DNA of 64,000 nt from Corynebacterium liangguodongii (GCF_003070865.1 NZ_CP026948.1:1364001-1428000); one strand, 5' to 3'. Shown: positions 10,899 through 20,452, counted from the first letter of the stretch. The notes: a model not told the origin generated them from the sequence alone. Program-made: numbers and translations.

Positions 10899-11561
10899 TG
10901 GCGTTCAGGGAATTTCCCCCCTATTATGCCAGGTAGTTCTACCGCATTGTGCGGTCGAGCCTTTGAAGCGAGCTACCTCAGATTTCGCTACCGTATCGGC
11001 TACCCACAGTCAAGCCTAAACGACGGGCAGCGCCGTTACTCCCTTTTCTGCATACCCGGGATACGCCTGTTGGTGCGCTGTATCTGTGATGCGGGATGAG
11101 ATTTCGTGCTTCCAACGATCAGGTTGATGTTTCGAATCAGCTCTTGCCCATCCTCAGAGGTGGAACCGCCGCTGCCAGGCACTGGCTCGCAGGATATCGC
11201 CTGCCCCCAATCACTCTCGTCTCGGCGAACTACTCACGTACGCGTCGCGGAATCTGATGCGGGAGATGATCGGCGTGCTACACCAACGACATACTGTCTG
11301 CCCCAGATAGACAGTATGTGGGGTGGCCTGGCACGCCCCGAGTCCGCGGCCCGCGCAATGGGTACCGCGCCGCGTACTGGACACCCGCTTGGCACCATTG
11401 ATACGAAAATCGCGAAGCTGCCTACTGCGAGTGGGCGTCGAGCGCCTGGCGTCGCGCGCGAGCTAAGTAGATAACGCTAGCTCATACCTCCAAAATCGAA
11501 GAAAAGACTCTTCCCGCATCGGGGGAAGCGTCGCAATTCGGTTTGCAGCCAGCACAGCGGT
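10899..11561. other. Long intergenic stretch with one hairpin
   Basis: About 660 bases without a convincing gene. An open stretch on the plus strand at 11106-11474 has no RBS, no domain and unlikely composition. The only clear structure is the 11-bp inverted repeat at 11289-11319. Confidence 0.5.
11289..11319. repeat. 11-bp perfect inverted repeat
   Basis: ACATACTGTCT (11289-11299) is followed after 9 bases by its perfect complement AGACAGTATGT (11309-11319). No T-run follows on either strand, so a terminator is less likely than a dimeric regulator site or a relic of a mobile element. No gene starts close by. Confidence 0.7.
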
Positions 11562-11789
11562 CTACGAACGGCCGCTGCCGTTTGAATCCGTTTTCGGGCG
11601 GGAGTAGTTCCAGACGAGGAAATCTACAAGTGTTCCGAATAGCACGAGATCGCCCCAAAGGTGCCAGTTGAAGCTAGAGTCAAAATTGAGAACCCTGCGG
11701 ATTGCGATATACAGCAGGGCCCCTGCAACCATTATCAACCAGTGACCGATTAGGCCGAGAACTGTTTGCCAGCTTGACTCTTTGCTCAT
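11562..11789 (-). CDS. Small two-helix membrane protein
   Basis: A 75-residue protein with hydrophobic segments at about residues 8-30 and 42-60 and a polar C-terminus. It has a good GGAGG RBS just upstream of its ATG. It is not recognised as a known family. It follows a decayed exported-protein gene on the same strand by about 20 bases, so the two probably formed one small operon. Function unknown. Confidence 0.55.
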   Translation of the reverse strand: MSKESSWQTVLGLIGHWLIMVAGALLYIAIRRVLNFDSSFNWHLWGDLVLFGTLVDFLVWNYSRPKTDSNGSGRS

Positions 11790-11811
11790 TCAGCTTCCTC
11801 CCTAGTTGGTT

Positions 11812-12393
11812 CTATCCTTGGATCCGAGCCCAAGCGCATTTTCCGCCGTAAAACGCCAGCGTCGCGGCCAGCCCCGCTACGTTCCGCTTGATGCCTTGCT
11901 TGGCGAGGAATTTGACTGCTTCTACAGCAGCCTCCCAGTATTTTTCTCGCCCGATAAGTGCGGCGATAGCGTTGATGTCGAAGATGGATTTCAGATCATC
12001 GGTGACTTCGGAACGCATGCAGGTCAAGAACTCACCAACGCTCCGGTTACCGGTACCGTCATTTACAATCTCGTCGGAGAAGAGCTCGGAGACTTGCAGT
12101 CCCAACCGGCTCGCGACAGCATTTGCGTTTTCAACGCCAATCGTTTCCACTAGGATACGCTCGCGCTCTTCGGGGCTCTCAGCCTCAAAGAGATTCTCCA
12201 TCAGCTCCGCGGCTTATTGTGCTTCTTCAATCTGCTCGGGTGTCAACCCTTCGTTCCGCGCGTACTCAAGCTGCGATTGCGTGAGTTCTGCATTTTCTGA
12301 AACCGATAGCGCATTGGCAACGCTTACCCCTGACAGTGGCAGAGCTGCGGCCAGAACGACGGCGCCGAGCTTGAGACGAGTTTTTGCGGCCAA
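11812..12393 (-). pseudogene. Secreted protein gene with in-frame stop
   Basis: A TTG at 12393 with a GGGG-type RBS opens a clear signal peptide (basic Lys/Arg start, then LGAVVLAAALPLSGVSVANA). The frame then meets TAA at 12214-12216 (codon 60), where CAA would fit (EEAQ-stop-AAEL). The same frame continues open to 11812. The downstream part could restart at ATG 12201 but would lack the signal. The full protein would be about 190 residues with a conserved-looking hydrophobic C-terminal region containing a Cys. The family is not recognised. The layout suggests a small secreted peptide or bacteriocin-like protein with a two-helix membrane partner (11562-11789), but that is speculation. Confidence 0.6.
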
Positions 12394-13012
12394 TTTTGCC
12401 CCCTAGTGGAAGTTGAAGTGATCAGCACCATTTTTTCTGCGGCCTCGCACCTAAACCGCTTCCGGTGCCCAGCTTCCAATGGTACACTGTTTTTGCTCCA
12501 TGCGACCGAGAAGTGTCCTAACCCCCCCATGTGGGGGTCCTCCTCCATCAAGCTCGGAGGTGGTTGTCGGTGTGGCTGCCACGAGGACGGGCCACGGTCT
12601 TTCGATGACGGGGGTTTCAACGCTATTTGCAGGAGAGATGTTGCCGTCTCCGGCAGTACTTACGCCGACGGCGGCGAGACGAATTTTGTCCTCTGAGCGT
12701 AGTCGGGTTCCTCGCCACCAAGTGGCGCTGGGCTGTGCAGCCGAGTTCGCATCATGGTTAGTGGTGTATCTGGTTGGAAACCCTGGTGATTTTTGTGGGG
12801 CTTGTTGTCAGGGGCATGGCCTACGTCCGCTGCAGTTTTCCTGATAGACAGGCCTTGTTTGCGCAGGTACCTGGTCTGTGCTTGGCCTATGCTGCACTGA
12901 CTTACATATGACGAATTGATCTTACCGGGACGCGACATGCCTCCTATCAATCCCGAATAGATGATTGGACCGTACAGATATCTCGCAACCGAGGGCTTGG
13001 TCCGTGCGAACG
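12394..13012. other. Intergenic stretch with possible transposase relic
   Basis: No intact gene is seen. A minus-strand reading from about 12950 to 12840 contains a helix-turn-helix-like stretch (RYLRKQGLSIRKTAADVG) reminiscent of IS30/IS3-type transposase N-termini, followed by nonsense. CCCCC and GGGGG around 12522-12538 can pair but have no T-run. Confidence 0.35.
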
Positions 13013-13627
13013 CTAACGACTGGCTAACTCCTCTTCCAGCTGCGAGATACGCTCCTTCAGCTCGCGAATATCAGCCCGGTAAAGCTCAATGCGCTCGTCG
13101 ATTTGCTCCTTATCCCATCGCGGCTTGATACGTTTCGTGCAGTTCTGGTCGGTGGCGGTGACGTCGACCACGAAGGCATGCGTAGCAACCAAATTGATCC
13201 GGCCGCCGTCCGTTTCGCGCAGCCGCTCGATGAGCTCCGGGTCTTCCTGCAGTTCCACCACGCGCGCAACACCGAAGACCTTCAGCCGCGTGCGCGTGGG
13301 GAAATCGACGAAAAACATCGCCACCCGCCCATCACGATCGATGTTGCCGGTGGAAACATACTGGTGATTACCCGAGTACTCCAGCCAGCCCAACGTAGTG
13401 GGACCGAGCTGTCTAACGAAGCCCTTGGGTCCACCGCGATGCTGCACGTACGGCCAGCCCGCTCCCGTCACCGTTCCAAGAAAGAAAAAGTCCGCCTTTC
13501 GGATGAGACTGAGGTGCCGCGGGTCAAACTCGAAGGGTCCTTCACGCTCCGGTATGTCCATAAGCTCGGAACCTTGGCGGCGACGCACGAACTCATCGTA
13601 GGCGAGCTGCTCGTAAGTGGTGTCCAT
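13013..13627 (-). CDS. Pyridoxamine 5'-phosphate oxidase-like flavin-binding protein
   Basis: A 204-residue protein with the PNPOx/FMN-binding split-barrel core: DFFFLGTVTGAGWPYVQHRGG near residues 47-68, then a strand region with GNIDRDGRVAMFFVD and a KVFGVARVVE strand. The C-terminal 40 residues are charged and helical. Members of this family bind FMN or F420 and reduce small molecules; the substrate here is unknown. It is probably transcribed alone from a short leader, with TATAGT about 14 bases before the ATG. Confidence 0.8.
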   Translation of the reverse strand: MDTTYEQLAYDEFVRRRQGSELMDIPEREGPFEFDPRHLSLIRKADFFFLGTVTGAGWPYVQHRGGPKGFVRQLGPTTLGWLEYSGNHQYVSTGNIDRDGRVAMFFVDFPTRTRLKVFGVARVVELQEDPELIERLRETDGGRINLVATHAFVVDVTATDQNCTKRIKPRWDKEQIDERIELYRADIRELKERISQLEEELASR

Positions 13628-13800
13628 GCTCCCGGAACTATATCTGGACTTCGGAGGCGATGTGGGTGGTTCGGCGACACGGTCGGGATCGTCGTCAAGC
13701 GGCCGCTCGTTTTTCGGTGAGCGCCCGTGCCGTCGTCCGCGTAAACCGCTGTTTTCAGTGAAGTGTGGACCGCTCCCCTAGCGCGCGTACCCTGTCCCCC

Positions 13801-15015
13801 ATGGATTCCGCATTCATCCTCGCATCCGCGGAGGTTGACCAAGCATCGTCGCTGGTCAGCATAGCGTGGATCATGGGCGCCGCGCTGCTCGCGCCCATCG
13901 TTTCGCAGCTCACTCGCGGCTTCCTCCCCTCGGTGGCCTTGCTGCTCCTCTTCGGCGTGATCATCGGCCCGTCAGCACTCGGACTCGCCGAGGTCGACGG
14001 CGGCATCGGCATGTTAAAGGAGCTCGGCGTCGGCGCGCTGTTTCTCCTCGCGGGCTTCGAGATCGACCGCTCCAGCCTGCGCTCCCGCCAGGTGGGAAGC
14101 TCCCTCCTCACGTGGGTTCTCTGCCTCGTCCTCGCCACGGCGGGCGCCTGGCTTTTGCTTCGCGACGTCGCCCTCTCCCTCGTCATCGGCATCGCGCTCA
14201 CGTCGACCGCCCTAGGCACCGTGATGCCCATGCTCAAGCAGGACGGTATGACGGAGACCCCCGTGGGCCGCTCCGTCATGATCCACGGCGCGATCGGCGA
14301 GGTCGCCCCGATCACCGCGATGGCGCTCCTCCTCAGCGTCCGTTCAACCCTGGCCACTGCGCTGATCCTCCTGGCGTTCCTCGTGGTGGCGGCGATCGTC
14401 GCCGCGATGCCGCGGGCGATTGGAAACCGCTTCCCCTGGGTGCGCCGCGCGTTCCTCGCCGCCTCCGGGGCGACCGACCAGACGATCTTGCGCCTCATCA
14501 TCCTGGTGCTCGCGATCCTGATGGCAGTCACCGCGGTCTTCGAGCTAGACATCGTGCTGGGCGCGTTCGCCGCGGGGTTCATCCTCAACGCCGCCGCCCC
14601 CGACGACATCCACGACGACCTCGAGCCGGCCCTCGACGCCGTCTTCTACTCTTTGCTCATCCCCGTCTTCTTCGTCACCTCGGGCATGGACATCGACTGG
14701 GACGTGATCCGCGACAACGCGCTGCCGGTGATCGGTGTACCGCTGCTCATCCTGCTCGCCCGGGGCCTGCCGGTCTTCCTCCGGGAAAACAGCCACCGGA
14801 CCGGCGACGACAAGCTGTCGCTGCGCGAGCGCCTCCAGGTCGCGCTGTACGCGGCCACCGGGCTGCCGATCATCGTCGCGGTGACGTCGCTTGCGGTCTC
14901 CTCCGAAATTCTGGACCAAGAGACGTCGTCAATCTTCGTCGCCGGGGGTGCACTCACCGTCGCTATCTTCCCGCTGCTCGCGACGCTGGTGTCGTTTCCA
15001 AGCAAAAAGAGCTAG
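13801..15015 (+). CDS. Cation:proton antiporter, CPA2 family
   Basis: About 404 residues and 11-13 membrane segments. The Na+/H+ exchanger domain includes LLLLFGVIIGPSALGL, LKELGVGALFLLAGFEID and GIALTSTALGTVMPML. An ATG at 13801 is preferred; GTG further upstream at 13765 adds only a polar stretch. A TACCCT -10-like sequence a few bases before the ATG suggests a nearly leaderless transcript. No TrkA-N domain follows the membrane part, so regulation by NAD binding is not evident. It ends 4 bases into the convergent hipA gene. Confidence 0.85.
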   Translation: MDSAFILASAEVDQASSLVSIAWIMGAALLAPIVSQLTRGFLPSVALLLLFGVIIGPSALGLAEVDGGIGMLKELGVGALFLLAGFEIDRSSLRSRQVGSSLLTWVLCLVLATAGAWLLLRDVALSLVIGIALTSTALGTVMPMLKQDGMTETPVGRSVMIHGAIGEVAPITAMALLLSVRSTLATALILLAFLVVAAIVAAMPRAIGNRFPWVRRAFLAASGATDQTILRLIILVLAILMAVTAVFELDIVLGAFAAGFILNAAAPDDIHDDLEPALDAVFYSLLIPVFFVTSGMDIDWDVIRDNALPVIGVPLLILLARGLPVFLRENSHRTGDDKLSLRERLQVALYAATGLPIIVAVTSLAVSSEILDQETSSIFVAGGALTVAIFPLLATLVSFPSKKS

Positions 15016-16181
15016 CTTTCCATCTTCAGGCGGCGGTTACGCAATTCCCGTTCCGCGCCTTTCAGTGGGGATCCCGAAAACGGCAATGAGTTTAGATCGA
15101 CCGCAGACGCGGCCCGCAGCGCCAGCTCGATCGAACTGCGCGCAACGGCCTGCGGCAGGTCGATGGAATCGGCGAAATCCAGCCAGTGCCTCCGGAATAG
15201 CCCCTTGACCCGTCCCGCGATTGGCAGCGCCATCGTCATATCTTGGTAGAGCGCCGTGCACGGGATGTCGTACAGTGGTGCAACGTTCCACCGCCCCTGG
15301 GAGTCACGCAGGATCGAGATGTTTTTCGCGTGTAGGTCGCCATTTCCCGTGAGCCACGCGAACAGAAACTGGAGATAGAGGTTCCGGGCCGCAATTCTCG
15401 GCGACGAACAGCACTGTGCGAGGGCAGCGACCGCGGTCTCGGCGTCCACAGTGTATTTCCGTGCTGGTAGCACGCCCATCACTTGAGCGGCGTCCTCCGT
15501 TGCTAACCGGGTAAAGGAATCCCCGTCACCCACCCGGTCGAACCGTGTTACCCACAAACCCGGAACCCCGTTCCTGTCAGCTACCGTACGCGCCCGCGCG
15601 ACGGGAATCTTCAGCGCTTGGGCATGGGCGAGGTGAAGTGCCTCGTTCTCCACGAGGTGCGGGTGGTCCGGCGGATCGATTTTCAGAATTGCCTGCTCGT
15701 TTTTGCTGGGCACCGGCATATTCACCATGAATGCGGAGGCTTTTGGCTGCTCCCCTGGAATGGCGTGCGAATCCACGACCCCGGTGATCTCCAGAAAGTC
15801 CCATTCGTCCGCGGAAGATGTAACCAGTGCCTCTCGTTCTTCGGGTAATTGGCCTTGTGGGACGACCTGAACGTCGCCGGGAACATCGTGGCCAACGCCG
15901 AGCAGAAGCGTCAGCTCATCGTCGAGCGAGGTTTTCGCGCTCTTCTGCAAGACGCTTAACCGGTGTCCTTCCGGAAGCAACCCGGCGAAGAAGGCGGGCA
16001 ACCCAGTTCCTCGGAATGTTTCGCCCAGAGGCAGGGTAAACGCGATCGCCTCGCCCGCATACGACGGGACGTATTCGAACTGAACTTCCCCGTTTTCCAT
16101 GCGCTTGAGGTTTCCGGAAAGTGTCCCCGTTTTGTAGACGTCGGCCTGGCCGACAAAGCGGAGCTGGTCGAGAGGCGTCAC
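15012..16181 (-). CDS. hipA: HipA family serine/threonine kinase toxin
   Basis: A 389-residue protein with the HipA N-terminal couple-hipA domain (about 1-100) and a kinase-like HipA_C domain. The catalytic loop is GNGDLHAKN (D282) and the metal-binding Asp is D305 in PLYDIPCT. A P-loop-like Ser stretch around residue 150 matches the phosphorylated loop region of the family. HipA of E. coli phosphorylates glutamyl-tRNA synthetase and causes growth arrest; targets vary among homologues. The start overlaps hipB by 4 bases, indicating translational coupling, and the 3' end overlaps the convergent antiporter gene. Confidence 0.92.
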   Translation of the reverse strand: MTPLDQLRFVGQADVYKTGTLSGNLKRMENGEVQFEYVPSYAGEAIAFTLPLGETFRGTGLPAFFAGLLPEGHRLSVLQKSAKTSLDDELTLLLGVGHDVPGDVQVVPQGQLPEEREALVTSSADEWDFLEITGVVDSHAIPGEQPKASAFMVNMPVPSKNEQAILKIDPPDHPHLVENEALHLAHAQALKIPVARARTVADRNGVPGLWVTRFDRVGDGDSFTRLATEDAAQVMGVLPARKYTVDAETAVAALAQCCSSPRIAARNLYLQFLFAWLTGNGDLHAKNISILRDSQGRWNVAPLYDIPCTALYQDMTMALPIAGRVKGLFRRHWLDFADSIDLPQAVARSSIELALRAASAVDLNSLPFSGSPLKGAERELRNRRLKMES

Positions 16182-16393
16182 CGCCTCACCTCCAGATCGA
16201 GGCCGAGCGTGCTCAACACCTTCACCACGGTGCCGATGCTGGGGCCTTCCCTGCCTGCCTCAATGTCGCGTAAGGTGCGGTCCGAGATCCCCGCCAACTC
16301 CGCCAACTGCTGCTGCGTCAGCATGTACTCTTTGCGCATAGTGCGTATCTCAATACCGATACGTTCCACGGCTCCGTTGTCGGGTGCGGGCAT
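16178..16393 (-). CDS. hipB: HipB family antitoxin, Xre-type DNA-binding protein
   Basis: A 71-residue single-domain helix-turn-helix protein (Xre/HTH_3, about residues 12-66, with LTQQQLAELAGISDRTLRDIE as the helix-turn-helix). HipB binds HipA and represses the hipBA promoter. It is the first gene of the hipBA operon, with a GGAAGGA RBS. An inverted repeat at 16429-16470 overlays its promoter. Confidence 0.92.
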   Translation of the reverse strand: MPAPDNGAVERIGIEIRTMRKEYMLTQQQLAELAGISDRTLRDIEAGREGPSIGTVVKVLSTLGLDLEVRR

Positions 16394-16428
16394 GTCGGCA
16401 GAATCCTTCCGATTGGCACCAAGATGCA

Positions 16429-16470
16429 GGAAATTCTATGCCGAAAGGCCAGCATCGGCAAGATATTTCC
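16429..16470 (-). promoter_or_regulatory. hipBA promoter with overlapping inverted repeat
   Basis: The minus strand carries -35 TTGCCG (16456-16461), a 17-base spacer and -10 TAGAAT (16433-16438). Imperfect 15-base arms at 16429-16443 and 16456-16470 (GGAAAT and TGCCG blocks conserved, 11 of 15 pairing) cover both boxes. HipB autorepression would act here; the site is inferred. Confidence 0.65.
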
Positions 16471-16484
16471 GGTCGCGGTGTCGG

Positions 16485-17069
16485 CTAGGACTCCCGATAC
16501 TTCTTGTGCCGTTCGGCGGCGCGGGCGCGGCGGTCGTCGATAAGCAGCGGGTTCTCCTCGCTTACCGACGCGCGCGTGGCGGCCTCCTGCGCGAGGGCGA
16601 CCTCGTCTCGCTCAACGTGACCCTCATCCTGCTCCTCGCCGCGGCGCAGCACCACCGGAATGTAGGTAAAGACCGCGACCGCGACGGCGAGGATGGCCAG
16701 GTAGATCCCCGGCCCATGGTGAAGCCCCATATCGTATGCCACGCTCGTGCGGCGCAGCCACAGCGCAAGCACCGATCCGAAGAGGGACACAGTAGTAAAC
16801 ATCCAGCCCAGCGCGGCCACGGCAAAGCGGCGCGTAATGAGGGTGAGGGTGGACAGTACGGCCACACCGATGAAGGACAGCAGGACGAAGAGGAACTCGG
16901 TAAGCGTCACCTGCGCCTGGTCGGAGGCGTCGGTCATCGCCAGCACCTGCCACCCGCTCGCGCCGCCGGCGAACGGGAGGAAGAGGGCGACGAGGTACAC
17001 GACAATGACGCCGATAAGCACCCACCGCGCGTCCCCGAGTTCGACAGTCCGCTTCTCCTCCTGGCTCAT
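16485..17069 (-). CDS. Conserved actinobacterial membrane protein (Rv2732c-like)
   Basis: About 194 residues with four hydrophobic segments between residues 20 and 145, then a charged cytosolic tail rich in Glu and Arg. ATG 17069 is preferred because GGGGAG lies 8 bases upstream; GTG 17078 would sit directly on that RBS. It follows miaB, as Rv2732c follows Rv2733c in M. tuberculosis. Function unknown. Confidence 0.75.
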   Translation of the reverse strand: MSQEEKRTVELGDARWVLIGVIVVYLVALFLPFAGGASGWQVLAMTDASDQAQVTLTEFLFVLLSFIGVAVLSTLTLITRRFAVAALGWMFTTVSLFGSVLALWLRRTSVAYDMGLHHGPGIYLAILAVAVAVFTYIPVVLRRGEEQDEGHVERDEVALAQEAATRASVSEENPLLIDDRRARAAERHKKYRES

Positions 17070-17074
17070 GCTGA

Positions 17075-18583
17075 TCACTCCCCGCTGCGTGACGACGCCC
17101 CAGGCCTGCCGAACGCGGGCATCCCCAGACCGACCCCCACCGGCGCGGTGGTGGGCACAGCACCGGTCTCCGAATTGTCTCCGGCCCTCGTGCGGCGGTG
17201 CTCGGTGACGCCCGAGTCGGCGATCAGGTAGTGCGGCTTGGCGTCGGTGACCGTCACCGTGACGTAGTCTCCCGGGCGCACCGAGCCGTCGACGTCGCCC
17301 GTGGCCGAGAAGTGCACGAGGCGACCGTCGCGCGCACGCCCCGACATCCGCTTCGTCTCGTCGTTCTTCTTGCCGCCGCCCGCCTGGACCAGCAGCTCCA
17401 CCTCGGTGCCGAGAAGCTTGGCGTTCTCCTCGGCGCTGATGCGCTCCTGCAGCGCGACGAGGCGCTCGAAGCGCTCCTGCACCACGTCCTTCGGCACCTG
17501 CGCCTCCATCTCCGCCGCAGGAGTGCCGGGACGAGGGGAGTATTGGAAGGTAAACGCCGAGGTAAACCGTGCCTTCTCCACGACGTCGAGGGTGGCCTGG
17601 AAATCCTCCTCGGTCTCACCGGGGAAGCCGACGATGATGTCGGTGGTAATCGCGGCGTCGGGAAGCTTCTCGCGCACCTCGTCCAAGATGGCGAGGAACT
17701 TCTTCGAACGATACGAGCGCCGCATGTCCTTGAGCACCTTGTCGGAGCCGGACTGCAGCGGCATGTGCAGCTGCGGGCACACGTTCGGCGTCTCCGCCAT
17801 CGCGTCGATAACGTCGCTCGTGAACTCCGCCGGGTGCGGGGAGGTAAAGCGCACGCGCTCCAGGCCCTCGATCTCCCCGCAGGCGCGCAGCAGCTTGGAA
17901 AACGCCGACCGGTCGCGCTCGAGCTCCTTATCGACGAAGTGAACACCGTACGCGTTGACATTCTGGCCAAGCAGGGTCACCTCGCTCACCCCCTGATCCA
18001 CCAGCGCCTGTACCTCGGCGAGGATGTCGCCGGGGCGGCGGTCGAGCTCCTTGCCGCGCAGGGAGGGCACGATGCAAAACGTGCACGTGTTGTTGCACCC
18101 CACCGAGATGGACACCCACCCCGCGTAGGAGGATTCCCGCTTAGCGGGCAGCACCGAGGGGAAGACCTCAAGCGCCTCGACGATCTCCACCTGAGCTGCG
18201 TCGTTGACCCGGGCGCGATCCAACAGCGCGGGCAGCGCGGAGATGTTGTGCGTGCCAAAGACCGCATCCACCCACGGCGCTTTCTCAATCACCGTGTCGC
18301 GATCCTTTTGCGCCAGGCAGCCACCAACAGCGATCTGCATCCCGGGGTGGTTGTCCTTGACCGACTTGAGGTGCCCCAGCGTGCCGTAGAGGCGCTGGTC
18401 CGCATTGTCTCGCACCGCGCAGGTATTAAAGACCACGAGGTCGGGCTCTGCCCCCTCGCCGGCGGCGACATAACCGGCGTCTTCCAACATGCCGGAGATG
18501 CGCTCAGAGTCGTGCACGTTCATCTGGCAGCCGAACGTGCGGACCTCGAAGGTGCGGGGGGCGTTCTGGTTCAGGGTTGTCAC
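17075..18583 (-). CDS. miaB: tRNA-2-methylthio-N6-dimethylallyladenosine synthase MiaB
   Basis: About 502 residues from the GTG at 18583, with an alternative ATG at 18619. The N-terminal UPF0004 domain supplies three cluster Cys (FGCQMN, NTCAVR and GGCLAQ). The radical SAM domain has CNNTCTFC, and a TRAM domain follows near residues 375-440. The enzyme adds a methylthio group to isopentenyl-A37 of tRNA using two 4Fe-4S clusters. It lies downstream of bioF by 52 bases and is coupled to the membrane protein gene after it. In most relatives recX directly precedes this cluster. Confidence 0.95.
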   Translation of the reverse strand: MTTLNQNAPRTFEVRTFGCQMNVHDSERISGMLEDAGYVAAGEGAEPDLVVFNTCAVRDNADQRLYGTLGHLKSVKDNHPGMQIAVGGCLAQKDRDTVIEKAPWVDAVFGTHNISALPALLDRARVNDAAQVEIVEALEVFPSVLPAKRESSYAGWVSISVGCNNTCTFCIVPSLRGKELDRRPGDILAEVQALVDQGVSEVTLLGQNVNAYGVHFVDKELERDRSAFSKLLRACGEIEGLERVRFTSPHPAEFTSDVIDAMAETPNVCPQLHMPLQSGSDKVLKDMRRSYRSKKFLAILDEVREKLPDAAITTDIIVGFPGETEEDFQATLDVVEKARFTSAFTFQYSPRPGTPAAEMEAQVPKDVVQERFERLVALQERISAEENAKLLGTEVELLVQAGGGKKNDETKRMSGRARDGRLVHFSATGDVDGSVRPGDYVTVTVTDAKPHYLIADSGVTEHRRTRAGDNSETGAVPTTAPVGVGLGMPAFGRPGASSRSGE

Positions 18584-18635
18584 GGTGGCACAGTCTATCG
18601 CCGGCGGCGCGGGCGTCATAACCGCGGCGGGTCCG

Positions 18636-19790
18636 CTAGGCGAGCGCCCCCAGCGCGCCCGCCAGCGCGTCGATCTGCTCAGGCGTGTGCGTTGCCATCA
18701 CGGTCACCCGCAGGATCGCGCGACCCCGCGGCACCGTGGGCCAGCGGATGGCCGGCACGAAGAACTCAGCCTCCTTCAGCGCGGCCGAAGCCTCCATAGC
18801 CCTGGACTCGTCACCGACCGGGACGGGCAGGATGGGGCTGTCCCAGCCGCCCCAGCCGAGCCGTTCCGCCAGCCGTTCCACGTTGTCGTGCAGCGCCGCG
18901 ACGGGGCTCTCAGGGCCCGAGACGATCTCGAGGGCTTCCGAGATCGCGGCGCAGGTCGCCGGGGCCGGTGAGGTGGAAAAGACATAGGGCCGAGACCTCT
19001 GCCGCAGGACGTGTGCAACACCCTCCGAAGTCGCCACCACCGCGCCTTCCGCCCCAAGTGCCTTCGAGGCCGTGGCGACGAGGATGTCCGGGGCGTCTTC
19101 CTCCATGCGGAAATGCTCGACAATCCCCCTGCCGGATTCGCCCACCGTACCAGTGCCGTGGGCGTCATCGACCATGAGCGCAGCGCCGTGCGCCCGGCAC
19201 ACCCGGGTCAGCTCCTGCAGCGGGGCAAGCGTGCCATCCATGGAGAACACCCCGTCGGTGACCACGAGGCAGCGCCGCGTGGGGTGGGCCTGTAGCGCAT
19301 CGTCTACTGCCGCGACATCACGGTTCGGGTAGACCTTGACCTCCGCCCCGGAGGCCTTGGCAAGGCGGCAGCCGTCGATAAGGCTGGCGTGGTTGAGTGC
19401 GTCGGAAAGAATGAGCGTGCCCGGGCCCGCAAGGGCCTGGAGCACGCCCGTGTTGGCCGCGAAACCTGAGGAATAGAGCACCGCGCTGGGGTATCCCAAA
19501 AACCGGGCAAAATCTGCCTCGGCCGCAAGGTGCGCGATGGTCGTGCCCGTGGTCAGGCGCGACCCGCCGGAGCCGGCGCCGAGAGTGCGTGTGGCCCGCA
19601 CCGCGGCGGCCACCACGCGCGGATGTTCGGCCAGCCCAAGGTAATTCGAGGAGCTAAAGAGCACCATCTCCCGGCCGTCGATCGTGCTTGTCGGCAGCTG
19701 CGCCGTCGAAAATGTCGCAGGGAAGCGTTCCAGACCCGCGGCGCGCCACGTATCCAGAGTGTCATCAGAGAAGTCTTCGAGCCAGGCCAT
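18636..19790 (-). CDS. bioF: 8-amino-7-oxononanoate synthase BioF
   Basis: A 384-residue fold-type I PLP enzyme of the alpha-oxoamine synthase family. Motifs: [41 protein letters not shown], and the Schiff-base Lys K243 in [10 protein letters not shown]. It condenses pimeloyl thioester with L-alanine, the first dedicated step of the biotin rings. Length and motifs favour BioF over Kbl or HemA. Corynebacterium glutamicum lacks bioF and is a biotin auxotroph, so finding it between recX and miaB is notable. Three CCTTTACC-like repeats precede it. No other bio synthesis gene is in the window. Confidence 0.88.
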   Translation of the reverse strand: MAWLEDFSDDTLDTWRAAGLERFPATFSTAQLPTSTIDGREMVLFSSSNYLGLAEHPRVVAAAVRATRTLGAGSGGSRLTTGTTIAHLAAEADFARFLGYPSAVLYSSGFAANTGVLQALAGPGTLILSDALNHASLIDGCRLAKASGAEVKVYPNRDVAAVDDALQAHPTRRCLVVTDGVFSMDGTLAPLQELTRVCRAHGAALMVDDAHGTGTVGESGRGIVEHFRMEEDAPDILVATASKALGAEGAVVATSEGVAHVLRQRSRPYVFSTSPAPATCAAISEALEIVSGPESPVAALHDNVERLAERLGWGGWDSPILPVPVGDESRAMEASAALKEAEFFVPAIRWPTVPRGRAILRVTVMATHTPEQIDALAGALGALA

Positions 19791-19809
19791 GGGGTAAGCC
19801 TAGCGAGCA

Positions 19810-19838
19810 CCTTTACCACCTTTTACTCGCCTTTACCA
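19810..19838 (-). repeat. Phased direct repeats upstream of bioF
   Basis: TGGTAAAGG (minus strand) occurs at 19810-19818 and 19830-19838, exactly 20 bases apart, with a related copy (19819-19826) between them. They lie 20-48 bases before the bioF start. The helical phasing suggests a protein-binding site; the identity of any regulator is unknown. Confidence 0.45.
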
Positions 19839-19856
19839 TTTTCGGCATTTCCCAGC

Positions 19857-20450
19857 TCACATGCACTCTTCGAGCTCCCCGATGCGCGCGTCGAGCGCCT
19901 CTCGGGCCACCCTCATGGCCAGCTCGGCGCCGTAGCCACGGCGCGCGAGAACGCCAACAACCCTGCGCAGGTACTTGTCGTACTCGGCCCGCCCGGCCGG
20001 AGGTTGCTTGATCTCGCGGGCCTTCCTCTGGGCAAGCGTGCGCGCTACGGCCTCCTCGTCCTCCGGGGTGACCTGCTCGAGGGCCTCGCGCCGCACGTCC
20101 TGCGCCACGCCCTTTACCCGCAGCTCCGCGTCGAGCGCGCGGGCGGACTTGCCGCGGCGGGCGGCGCGCTGGCGCACCCACTCGCGGGCAAACGTGGCGT
20201 CGTCCACCAGGCCGGTGCGCTCCAGGTCGTCGATAACACGCTCGACTAGCCCGGGCTCGAACTCCGCACGAATGAGCCGCTCGCGCAACTCCGCGCGGGA
20301 GCGCGCCCGCTGGTCGAGCAGGCCGAGCGCCCGCTTGCGCACGGGGGCGAGCGCTTCTTCCTCCGCGCGGTCGACGATCCCGCCTCCCGGCGTGTATGCG
20401 TCTAGCGCAGCGCGCAGCCGAGCGACCTTCTCCGGATCCGGCTCCGCCAC
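19857..20450 (-). CDS. recX: Regulatory protein RecX
   Basis: A 197-residue all-helical RecX protein with the repeated three-helix modules: ALGLLDQRARSRAELRERL, a central LVDDATFAREWVRQR block, and a C-terminal module ending GYGAELAMRVAREAL. RecX binds RecA filaments and limits their activity. It starts 2 bases after recA ends, so the two are co-transcribed and probably coupled. Confidence 0.93.
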   Translation of the reverse strand: MAEPDPEKVARLRAALDAYTPGGGIVDRAEEEALAPVRKRALGLLDQRARSRAELRERLIRAEFEPGLVERVIDDLERTGLVDDATFAREWVRQRAARRGKSARALDAELRVKGVAQDVRREALEQVTPEDEEAVARTLAQRKAREIKQPPAGRAEYDKYLRRVVGVLARRGYGAELAMRVAREALDARIGELEECM

Positions 20451-20452
20451 GC

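Noticed and set aside
11106..11474. Open frame of 122 codons on the plus strand
   Set aside because: Runs through the hairpin at 11289, with no RBS and no recognisable protein features.
12522..12538. Terminator or 6C-type RNA at the CCCCC/GGGGG pair
   Set aside because: Only one short stem, no T-run, and not the two C-loop hairpins of 6C RNA.
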